Shown piece after piece: positions 49,571-60,960 of a DNA stretch of 64,000 nucleotides. Numbering within the stretch: the stretch's first letter is position 1; every line of letters begins with the position of its first letter. The notes beneath the pieces are model-generated. The model worked only from the letters and a program-made list of their open reading frames with translations, ran no database searches and was not told the DNA's origin. The translations under genes and the position numbers were made by a program. The stretch is from positions 3,286,001-3,350,000 of the forward strand of contig NC_079881.1 of NCBI RefSeq assembly GCF_029227915.1, given 5' to 3'. The DNA comes from Hydractinia symbiolongicarpus. Its lineage: Eukaryota > Cnidaria > Hydrozoa > Anthoathecata > Hydractiniidae.

Positions 49571-51060
49571 CTAGTAATATCAGAAAATTATGGCTAAATA
49601 CATGTTGGTACGAATATGTGAAACAGCCGTTGTAACTCAAACGGATTGAGACCGTTAGAAAGACAATGAAATGTAGTTACTGAAATGGTCTCTATTTCTT
49701 CAGCGCGCGCTAACGGCTAAGATTGGTCCTGCAGTAAAAAATGACTTATTTCTCTAAATTTTTAAATGAACCGCTACCACAGCGCCCAGTGTAATCGCTG
49801 CGTTTCGGCAATCATGTCAAATTAGAAGAATGTTATTTCGTGGAGTTCAATTGTCTCATTTATCACATTCATAAGGTCAAAATACAAAATCAGTTCAATT
49901 AAGTCCCACAGTCAATCGATTCACTGTTAAGAGCGATGCAACCTAGTAATATCAGAAAAATATCGCTAAATACATGTTGGTGCGAATATGTGACGCAACC
50001 GTTGTAACTCAAAAGGATTTATACTGTTAGAAAGTCAATGAAATGCAGTTTTTGAAACTGTCTCTAAATCTTCAGCGCCCCCTAACGGCTCAGATTTGTC
50101 CCACAGTAAAAAATGACTTATTTATCTAAATTTTTAAATAAAGCGCTACCACAGCGCCCAGTGTAATCGCTTAGTTACAGCAATCATTTCAAATTAAGAA
50201 GAATGTTATTTCTTGGAGTCCAATTGGCTCACTTATCACATTAATCAGGTAACAGTCCAAAATCAATTCAACTAAGACCCACAGTCAATCGTTTCACTGT
50301 TAAAAGCGATACCACCTAGTAATATCGGAAAAATATCACTAAATACATGTTGGTACGAATATGTGACGCCACCATTGTAACTCAAACGGATTGATACTGT
50401 TAGAAAGTCAATGAAATGTAGTTTTTAAAACTTTCTCTATTTCTTCAACGCGCGATAACGGCTAGGATTGGTCCCACAGTAAAAAATGACTTATTTCTTT
50501 AAATTTTTAAATAAAGCGCTACCACAGCGCCCAGTGTAATCGCTGAGTTCCGGCAATCATGTCAAATTAGAAGAATGTTATTTCCTGGAGTTCAATTGCC
50601 TCACTTATAACATTTATCAGCTCACAGTCCACAATCAATTCAACTAAGACCCACAGTCAATCTTTTCACTGGTGAAAGCGATACCACCTAGTAATATCGG
50701 AAAAACATCACTAAATACATGTTGGTACGAAAATGTGACGCAACCGTTGTAACTCAAAAGGATTGAAACTGTTGGGAAGTCAATGAAATGTTGTTTTTGG
50801 AACTGTCTCTAATTTTTCAGCGCGCATTAACGGCTACGATTGGTCCCACAGTAAAAAATGACTTATTTATCTAAACTTTTAAAAACACCGCTAACACAGC
50901 GCTCAGTGTACTCGCTGAGTTCCAGCAATCATAACAAATTAAGAAGAATGTTTTTTCTTGGAGTCCAATTGGCTCAATTATCACATTAATAGGGTCAAAG
51001 AACACAATCAGTTCAATTAAGTCGCACAGTCATTCATTTGACTGTTAAAAGCAATACCAC
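49571..51060 (+). repeat. Tetramer tandem duplication A, copy 2
   Basis: Monomer starts within: 49725, 50097, 50470, 50842. Similarity to copy 1 runs on to about 51108, where 'gaatatgttaaac' replaces 'gaatatgtgaaac'. Its last unit (50842) is also the first unit of the next duplication. Confidence 0.93.
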
Positions 51061-52329
51061 CTAGTAATATCAGAAAATTATGGCTAAATACATGTTGGTA
51101 CGAATATGTTAAACAGCCGTTGTAACTCAAACGGACTGACACCATTAGAAAGACAATGAAATGTAGTTATTGAAATGGTCTCTATTTCTTCAGCGCGCGC
51201 TAACGGCTAAGATTGGTCCCGCAGTAAAAAATGACTTATTTCTCCAAATTTTTAAATGAAGCGCTACCACAGTGCTCAGTGTACTCGCTGAGTTCCAGCA
51301 ATTGTAACAAATTAAGAAGAATGTTTTTTCTTGGAGTCCAATTGGCTCACTTATCACATTAATCAGGTAACAGTCCGAAATCAATTCAACTAAGACCCAC
51401 AGTCAATCGTTTCACTGTTACAAGCGATACCACCAAGTAATATCGGAAAAATATCACTATATACATTCTGGTACGAATATGTGACGCAGCCGTTGTAACT
51501 CAAAAGGATGGATACTGTTAGAAAGTCAATGAAATGTAGTTTTTGAAACTGTCTTTATTTGTTCAGCGCGCGATAACGGCTAGGGTGTGTCCCACAGTAC
51601 AAAATGACTTATTTATCTAAACTTTTAAATACACCGCTAACACAGCGCCCAGTGTAATCGCTGAGTTCCAGCAAACATGTCAAATTAAGAAGAATGATTT
51701 TTCTTGGAGTCCAATTGGCTCAATTATCACATTAATAGGGTCAAAGAACACAATCAGTTCAATTAAGTCGCACAGTCATTCATTTCACTGTTAAAAGCGA
51801 TACCACCTAGTAATATCAGAAAATTATGGCTAAATACATGTTGGTACGAATATGTGAAACAGCCGTTGTAACTCAAACGGACTGACACCATTAGAAAGAC
51901 AATGAAATGTAGTTATTGAAATGGTCTCTATTTCTTCAGCGCGCGCTAACGGCTAAGATTGGTCCCGCAGTAAAAAATGATTTATTTCTCTAAGTTTTTA
52001 AATGAAGCGCTACCACAGCGCCCAGTGTAATCGCTGTGTTCCGGCAATCATGTCAAATTAGAAGAATGTTATTTCCTGGAGTTCAATTGTCTCATTAATC
52101 ACATTCATAAGGTCAAAATACTAAATCAGTTCAATTAAGTCCCACAGTCAATCGAATCACTGTTAAGAGCGATGCAACCTAGTAATATCAGAAAAATATC
52201 GCTAAATACATGTTGGTACGAATATGTGACGCAACCGTTGTAACTCAAAAGGATTGATACTGTTAGAAAATCAATGAAATGTAGTTTTTGAAACTGTCTC
52301 TAAATCTTCAGCGCCCACTAAGGGCTCAG
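50839..52329 (+). repeat. Tetramer tandem duplication B, copy 1 (1,491 bp)
   Basis: Monomer starts within: 50842, 51215, 51588, 51961. It overlaps the end of duplication A. Units at 51215 and 52706 share 'ttatttctccaaat' and 'cagtgctcag'; those at 51588 and 53079 share 'tagggtgtgtccc'. Identical 64-codon minus-strand frames at 51190-51384 and 52681-52875 are copies of one chance frame. Confidence 0.93.
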
Positions 52330-53820
52330 ATTGGTCCCACAGTAAAAAATGACTTATTTATCTAAACTTTTAAAAACACCGCTAACACAGCGCTCAGTGT
52401 ACTCGCTGAGTTCCAGCAATCATAACAAATTAAGAAGAATGTTTTTTCTTGGAGTCCAATTGGCTCAATTATCACATTAATAGGGTCAAAGAACACAATC
52501 AGTTCAATTAAGTCGCACAGTCATTCATTTGACTGTTAAAAGCAATACCACCTAGTAATATCAGAAAATTATGGCTAAATACATGTTGGTACGAATATGT
52601 TAAACAGCCGTTGTAACTCAAACGGACTGACACCATTAGAAAGACAATGAAATGTAGTTATTGAAATGGTCTCTATTTCTTCAGCGCGCGCTAACGGCTA
52701 AGATTGGTCCCGCAGTAAAAAATGACTTATTTCTCCAAATTTTTAAATGAAGCGCTACCACAGTGCTCAGTGTACTCGCTGAGTTCCAGCAATTGTAACA
52801 AATTAAGAAGAATGTTTTTTCTTGGAGTCCAATTGGCTCACTTATCACATTAATCAGGTAACAGTCCGAAATCAATTCAACTAAGACCCACAGTCAATCG
52901 TTTCACTGTTACAAGCGATACCACCAAGTAATATCGGAAAAATATCACTATATACATTCTGGTACGAATATGTGACGCAGCCGTTGTAACTCAAAAGGAT
53001 GGATACTGTTAGAAAGTCAATGAAATGTAGTTTTTGAAACTGTCTTTATTTGTTCAGCGCGCGATAACGGCTAGGGTGTGTCCCACAGTACAAAATGACT
53101 TATTTATCTAAACTTTTAAATACACCGCTAACACAGCGCCCAGTGTAATCGCTGAGTTCCAGCAAACATGTCAAATTAAGAAGAATGATTTTTCTTGGAG
53201 TCCAATTGGCTCAATTATCACATTAATAGGGTCAAAGAACACAATCAGTTCAATTAAGTCGCACAGTCATTCATTTCACTGTTAAAAGCGATACCACCTA
53301 GTAATATCAGAAAATTATGGCTAAATACATGTTGGTACGAATATGTGAAACAGCCGTTGTAACTCAAACGGACTGACACCATTAGAAAGACAATGAAATG
53401 TAGTTATTGAAATGGTCTCTATTTCTTCAGCGCGCGCTAACGGCTAAGATTGGTCCCGCAGTAAAAAATGATTTATTTCTCTAAGTTTTTAAATGAAGCG
53501 CTACCACAGCGCCCAGTGTAATCGCTGTGTTCCGGCAATCATGTCAAATTAGAAGAATGTTATTTCCTGGAGTTCAATTGTCTCATTAATCACATTCATA
53601 AGGTCAAAATACTAAATCAGTTCAATTAAGTCCCACAGTCAATCGAATCACTGTTAAGAGCGATGCAACCTAGTAATATCAGAAAAATATCGCTAAATAC
53701 ATGTTGGTACGAATATGTGACGCAACCGTTGTAACTCAAAAGGATTGATACTGTTAGAAAATCAATGAAATGTAGTTTTTGAAACTGTCTCTAAATCTTC
53801 AGCGCCCACTAAGGGCTCAG
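52330..53820 (+). repeat. Tetramer tandem duplication B, copy 2
   Basis: Monomer starts within: 52333, 52706, 53079, 53452. I saw no difference from copy 1 in the parts I compared base by base. The copy ends where the unit at 53824 departs from its partner ('ctaaattttt' instead of 'ctaaactttt'). Confidence 0.92.
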
Positions 53821-56106
53821 ATTGGTCCCACAGTAAAAAATGACTTATTTATCTAAATTTTTAAATACACCGCTAACACAGCGCCCAGTGTAATCGCTAA
53901 GTTCCAAACAATCATGTCAAAATAAGAAGAATGTTTTTTCGTGGAGTCCAATTGGCTCACTTATCACATTAATAGTGTCAAAGCCAACAATCAGTTCAAT
54001 TAAGTCGTACAGTCAATCATTTCACTGTTAAAAGCGATACCACCTAGTAATATCAGAAAATTATCGCTAAATACATGTTGGTACGAATATGTGACCCTAC
54101 CGTTGTAACTCAAACGAACTGACACCGTTAGAAAGACAATGAAATGTAGTTCTTGAAATTGTCTCTATTTCTTCAGCGCGCGCTAACGGCTAGGATTGGT
54201 CCCGCAGTAAAAAATGAATTACTTATCTAATATTTTTAAATAAAGGACAACCACAGCGCCCAGTGTAATCACTGAGTTCCAGCAATCATGTCAAATTAGG
54301 AAGAATGTTTTTTCTTGGAGTCCAATCGGCTCACGTATCACATTCATCAGGTCACAGTCCAAAATCAGTTCAATTAAGTCCCACAGTCAATCGTTTCAAT
54401 GTTGAAAGCGATACAACCTAGTAATATCGGAAAAATATCACTAAATACATTTTGGTACGAATTTGTGACGCAACCGTTGTAACTCAAAAGAATTGATACT
54501 GTTAGAAAGTCAATGAAATGTAGTTTTTGAAACTGTCTCTATTTCTTCAGCGCGCGATAACGGCTAGGATTGGTCCCACAGTAAAAAATGACTTATTTAT
54601 ATAAATTTTTAAATAAATCGCTAACACAACGCCAGTGTAATCGCTGAGTTCCAGCAATCATATCAAATTAAGAAGAATGTTTTTTCTTGGAGTCTAATCG
54701 GCTCACTGATCACATTCATAAGGTCAAAGTCCAAAATCAGTTAAATTAAGTCCCACAGTCAATCGTTCCACTGTTAAAAGCGATACAACATAGTAATATC
54801 GGAAAAATATCACTAAATACATTTTGGTACAAATTTGTGACGCAACCGTTGTAACTCAAAAGAATTGATACTGTTAGAAAGTCAATGAAATGTAGTTTTT
54901 GAAACTGTCTCTATTTCTTCAGCGCGCGATAACGGCTAGGATTGGTCCCACAGTAAAGAATGACTTATTTATCTAAATTTTTAAATACACCGATAACACA
55001 GCGCCCAGTGTAATCGCTAAGTTCGAAACAATCATGTCAAAACAAGAAGAATGTTTTTTCTTGGAGTCCAATCGGCTCACTTATCACATTAATAAGGTCA
55101 AAGTCCTACATCAGTTCAATTAAGTCCCACAGTCAATCGTTCCACTGTTAAAAGCGATACAACATAGTAATATCGGAAAAATATCACTATATACATTTTG
55201 GTACGAATTTGTGACGCAACCGTTGTAACTCAAAAGAATTGATACTGTTAGAAAGTCAATGAAATGTAGTTTTTGAAACTGTCTCTATTTCTTCAGCGCG
55301 CGATAACGGCTAGGATTGGTCCCACAGTAAAAAATGACTTATTTATATAAATTTTTAAATAAATCGCTAACACAACGCCAGTGTAATCGCTGAGTTCCAG
55401 CAATCATATCAAATTAAGAAGAATGTTTTTTCTTGGAGTCTAATCGGCTCACTGATCACATTCATAAGGTCAAAGTCCAAAATCAGTTCAATTAAGTCCC
55501 ACAGTCAATCGTTCCACTGTTAAAAGCGATACAACATAGTAATATCGGAAAAATATCACTAAATACATTTTGGTACAAATTTGTGACGCAACCGTTGTAA
55601 CTCAAAAGAATTGATACTGTTAGAAAGTCAATGAAATGTAGTTTTTGAAACTGTCTCTATTTCTTCAGCGCGCGATAACGGCTAGGATTGGTCCCACAGT
55701 AAAGAATGACTTATTTATCTAAATTTTTAAATACACCGATAACACAGCGCCCAGTGTAAACGCTAAGTTCGAAACAATCATGTCAAAATAAGAAGAATGT
55801 TTTTTCTTGGAGTCCAATCGGCTCACTTATCACATTAATAAGGTCAAAGTCCTACATCAGTTCAATTAAGTCCCACAGTCAATCGTTCCACTGTTAAAAG
55901 CGATACAACATAGTAATATCGGAAAAATATCACTATATACATTTTGGTACGAATTTGTGACGCAACCGTTGTAACTCAAAAGAATTGATACTGTTAGAAA
56001 GTCAATGAAATGTAGTTTTTGAAACTGTCTCTATTTCTTCAGCGCGCGATAACGGCTAGGATTGTTCCCACAGTAAAAAATGACTTATTTCTCTACATTT
56101 TTAAAT
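52765..56106 (+). repeat. Nine-monomer relative of the octamer HOR
   Basis: Monomer starts: 53079, 53452, 53824, 54198, 54572, 54944, 55318, 55690, 56064, with the opening part in the 52706 unit. The first section matches 57985 onward at an offset of 5,220 bp; from 55690 the offset is 4,847 bp. The 373 bp difference is one monomer: 54572-55317 and 55318-56063 are near-identical 746 bp dimers here, while the later copies hold three units in their place. Confidence 0.9.
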
Positions 56107-57968
56107 GAAGCGCTACCACAGCGCCCAGTGTAATCACTGAGTTCCAGGTATCATGTCAAATTAAGAAGAATTTTTTTTCTTTGAGTCCAATGGGCTCACG
56201 TATCACATTTATCAGGTCACAGTCCAAAATCAATTTAACTAAGTCCCACAGTCAATCAATTCACTGTTAAGAGCGATGCAACCTAGTAATATCAGAAAAA
56301 TATCGCTAAATACATGTTGGTACGAATATGTGACGCAACCGTTGTAACTCAAAAGGATTGATACTGTTAGAAAATCAATGAAATGTAGTTTTTGAAGCTG
56401 TCTCTAAATCTTCAGCGTGCACTAACGGCTCAGATTGGTCCCACAGTAAAAAATGACTTATTTATCTAAATTTTTAAATAAAGCGCTACCACAGCGCCCA
56501 GTGTAATCGCTGAGTTCCAGCAATCATGTCAAATTAAGAAGAATGTTTTTTCTTGGAGTCCAATTGGCTCACTTATCACATTAATAGGGTCAAAGACCAC
56601 AATCAGTTCAATTAAGTCCCACAGTCAATCGTTTCACTGTTAAAAGCGATACCACCTAGTAATATCACAAAATTATGGCTAAATACATGTTGGTACGAAT
56701 ATGTGACACAGCTGCTGTAACTCCAATGGACTGACACCGTTAGAAAGACAATGAAATGTAGTTTCTGAAATTGTCTCTATTTCTTCAGCGAGCGCTAGCG
56801 GCTAGGATTGGTCCCACAGTAAAAAATGACTTATTTCTCTGAATTTTTAAATGAAGCGCTACCACACCGCCCAGTGTAATCGCTGAGTTACAGCAATCAT
56901 TTCAAATTAAGAAGAATGTTCTTTCTTGGAGTCCAATTGGCTCACTTATCACATTAATCAGGTAACAGTCCAAAATCAATTCAACTAAGACCCACAGTCA
57001 ATTGTTACACTGTTTAAAGCGATACCACCTATTAATATCGGAAAAATATCACTAAATACATGTTGGTACGAATATGTGACGCAACCATTGTAACTCAAAC
57101 GTTGATACTGTTAGAAAGTCAATGAAATGTAGTTTTTGAAACTGTCTCTATTTCTTCAGCGCGCGATAACGGCTAGGATTGTTCCCACAGTAAAAAATGA
57201 CTTATTTCTCTATATTTTTAAATGAAGCGCTACCACAGCGCCCAGTGTAATCACTCAGTTCCAGGTATCATGTCAAATTAAGAAGAATTTTCTTTCTTTG
57301 AGTCCAATGGGCTCACGTATCACATTTATCAGGTCACAGTCCAAAATCAATTTAACTAAGTCCCACAGTCAATCGATTCACTGTTAAGAGCGATGCAACC
57401 TAGTAATATCAGAAAAATATCGCTAAATACATGTTGGTACGAATATGTGACGCAACCGTTGTAACTCAAAAGGATTGATACTGTTAGAAAGTCAATGAAA
57501 TGTAGTTTTTAAAACTTTCTCTATTTCTTCAACGCGCGATAACGGCTAGGATTGGTCCCACAGTAAAAAATGACTTATTTCTTTAAATTTTTAAATAAAG
57601 CGCTACCACAGCGCCCAGTGTAATCGCTGAGTTCCGGCAATCATGTCAAATTAGCAGAATGTTTTTTCCTGGAGTTCAATTGCCTCACTTATCACATTTA
57701 TCAGCTCACAGTCCACAATCAATTCAACTAAGACCCACAGTCAATCTTTTCACTGGTGAAAGCGATACCACCTAGTAATATCGGAAAAACATCACTAAAT
57801 ACATGTTGGTACGAAAATGTGACGCAACCGTTGTAACTCAAAAGGATTGAAACTGTTGGGAAGTCAATGAAATGTTGTTTTTGGAACTGTCTCTAATTTT
57901 TCAGCGCGCATTAACGGCTACGATTGGTCCCACAGTAAAAAATGACTTATTTATCTAAACTTTTAAAT
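56107..57968 (+). repeat. Five monomers between octamer relatives
   Basis: Monomer starts: 56437, 56810, 57181, 57554, 57926 (56064 contributes its rest). The 56064 and 57181 units share 'attgttccc', 'ccaggtatcatg' and 'ttgagtccaatggg', a three-unit spacing (1,117 bp). The 56810 unit lacks 2 bp near 57100 ('caaacgttgatac'). The 57554 and 57926 pair resembles 48980/49352 and 50470/50842. Confidence 0.88.
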
Positions 57969-60953
57969 ACACCGCTAACACAGCGCTCAGTGTACTCGCT
58001 GAGTTCCAGCAATCGTAACAAATTAAGAAGAATGTTTTTTCTTGGAGTCCAATTGGCTCACTTATCACAATAATCAGGTAACAGTCTGAAATCAATTCAA
58101 CTAAGACCCACAGTCAATCGTTTCACTGTTACAAGCGATACCACCAAGTAATATCGGAAAAATATCACTATATACATTCTGGTACGAATATGTGACGCAG
58201 CCGTTGTAACTCAAAAGGATGGATACTGTTAGAAAGTCAACGAAATGTAGTTTTTGAAACTGTCTTTATTTGTTCAGCGCGCGATTACGGCTAGGGTTTG
58301 TCCCACAGTACAAAATGACTTATTTATCTAAACTTTTAAATACACCGCTAACACAGCGCCCAGTGTAATCGCTGAGTTCCAGCAAACATGTCAAATTAAG
58401 AAGAATGATTTTTCTTGGAGTCCAATTGGCTCAATTATCACATTAATAGGGTCAAAGAACACAATCAGTTCAATTAAGTCGCACAGTCATTCATTTCACT
58501 GTTAAAAGCGATACCACCTAGCAATATCAGAAAATTATGGCTAAATACATGTTGGTACGAATATGTGAAACAGCCGTTGTAACTCAAACGGACTGACACC
58601 GTTAGAAAGACAATGAAATGTAGTTATTGAAATGGTCTCTATTTCTTCAGCGCGCGCTAACGGCTAAGATTGGTCCCGCAGTAAAAAATGACTTATTTCT
58701 CTAAATTTTTAAATGAAGCGCTACCACAGCGCCCAGTGTAAACGCTGTGTTCCGGCAATCATGTCAAATTAGAAGAATGTTATTTCCTGGAGTTCAATTG
58801 TCTCATTAATCACATTCATAAGGTCAAAATACTAAATCAGTTCAATTAAGTCCCACAGTCAATCGAATCACTGTTAAGAGCGATGCAACCTAGTAATATC
58901 AGAAATATATCGCTAAATACATGTTGGTACGAATATGTGACGCAACCGTTGTAACTCAAAAGGATTGATACTGTTAGAAAATCAATGAAATGTAGTTTTT
59001 GAAACTGTCTCTAAATCTTCAGCGCCCACTAAGGGCTCAGATTGGTCCCACAGTAAAAAATGACTTTTTTATCTAAATTTTTAAATACACCGCTAACACA
59101 GCGCCCAGTGTAATCGCTAAGTTCCAAACAATCATGTCAAAATAAGAAGAATGTTTTTTCGTGGAGTCCAATTGGCTCACTTATCACATTAATAGTGTCA
59201 AAGCCCACAATCAGTTCAATTAAGTCGCACAGTCAATCATTTCACTGTTAAAAGCGATACCACCTAGTAATATCAGAAAATTATCGCTAAATACATGTTG
59301 GTACGAATATGTGACCCTACCGTTGTAACTCAAACGAACTGACACCGTTAGAAAGACAATGAAATGTAGTTCTTGAAATTGTCTCTATTTCTTCAGCGCG
59401 CGCTAACGGCTAGGATTGGTCCCGCAGTAAAAAATGAATTACTTATCTAATATTTTTAAATAAAAGACAACCACAGCGCCCAGTGTAATCACTGAGTTTC
59501 AGCAATCATGTCAAATTAGGAAGAATGTTTTTTCTTGGAGTCCAATCGGCTCACGTATCACATTCATCAGGTCACAGTCCAAAATCAGTTCAATTAAGTC
59601 CCACAGTCAATCGTTTCAATGTTGAAAGCGATACAACCTAGTAATATCGGAAAAATATCACTAAATACATTTTGGTACGAATTTGTGACGCAACCGTTGT
59701 AACTCAAAAGAATTGATACTGTTAGAAAGTCAATGAAATGTAGTTTTTGAAACTGTCTCTATTTCTTCAGCGCGCGATAACGGCTAGGATTGGTCCCACA
59801 GTAAAAAATGACTTATTTATATAAATTTTTAAATAAATCGCTAACACAACGCCAGTGTAATCGCTGAGTTCCAGCAATCATATCAAATTAAGAAGAATGT
59901 TTTTTCTTGGAGTCTAATCGGCTCACTGATCACATTCATAAGGTCAAAGTCCAAAATCAGTTCAATTAAGTCCCATAGTCAATCGTTCCACTGTTAAAAG
60001 CGATACAACATAGTAATATCGGAAAATTTATCACTAAATACATTTTGGTACGAATTTGTGACGCAACCGTTGTAACTCAAAAGAATTGATACTGTTAGAA
60101 AGTCAATGAAATGTAGTTTTTGAAACTGTCTCTATTTCTAAAGCGCGCGATAACGGCTAGGATTGGTCCCACAGTAAAAAATGACTTATTTATATAAATT
60201 TTTAAATAAATCGCTAACACAACGCCAGTGTAATCGCTGAGTTCCAGCAATCATATCAAATTAAGAAGAATGTTTTTTCTTGGAGTCTAATCGGCTCACT
60301 GATCACATTCATAAGGTCAAAGTCCAAAATCAGTTCAATTAAGTCCCACAGTCAATCGTTCCACTGTTAAAAGCGATACAACATAGTAATATCGGAAAAA
60401 TATCACTAAATACATTTTGGTACGAATTTGTGACGCAACCGTTGTAACTCAAAAGAATTGATACTGTTAGAAAGTCAATGAAATGTAGTTTTTGAAACTG
60501 TCTCTATTTCTTCAGCGCGCGATAACGGCTAGGATTGGTCCCACAGTAAAGAATGACTTATTTATCTAAATTTTTAAATACACCGATAACACAGCGCCCA
60601 GTGTAATCGCTAAGTTCGAAACAATCATGTCAAATTAAGAAGAATGTTTTTTCTTGGAGTCCAATCGGCTCACTTATCACATTAATAAGGTCAAAGTCCT
60701 ACATCAGTTCAATTAAGTCCCACAGTCAATCGTTCCACTGTTAAAAGCGATACAACATAGTAATATCGGAAAAATATCACTATATACATTTTGGTACGAA
60801 TTTGTGACGCAACCGTTGTAACTCAAAAGAATTGATACTGTTAGAAAGTCAATGAAATGTAGTTTTTGAAACTGTCTCTATTTCTTCAGCGCGCGATAAC
60901 GGCTAGGATTGTTCCCACAGTAAAAAATGACTTATTTCTCTACATTTTTAAAT
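57969..60953 (+). repeat. Octamer HOR, copy 1 (2,985 bp)
   Basis: Monomer starts within: 58299, 58672, 59044, 59418, 59792, 60165, 60537, 60911. It begins in the 57926 unit at 'acaccgctaac' and ends in the 60911 unit after 'tttttaaat'. Private markers shared with copy 2 include 'ggaaaatttatcac' (near 60021), 'tttctaaagcgcgcg' (near 60136) and 'tagggtttgtccc'. Confidence 0.94.
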
Positions 60954-60960
60954 ACACCGC
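60911..60960 (+). other. Octamer duplication junction in a chimeric monomer
   Basis: The first 43 bp of this monomer ('attgttccc', 'ctctacattttt') match the units at 56064 and 63895. The rest ('acaccgctaac', 'gtactcgctgag') matches the unit at 57926. Both parents read 'ttttaaat' at the switch point, so the crossover occurred within shared sequence. Confidence 0.85.

Noticed and set aside
51190-51384. Identical 64-codon minus-strand frames here and at 52681-52875
   Set aside because: Both lie at the same place of a 1,491 bp tandem duplication. Neighbouring units do not keep the frame open.
54293-54300. TTAGG, an insect telomere-like motif
   Set aside because: It appears as an isolated single copy from a point change ('caaattaggaag'), not as a tandem run.
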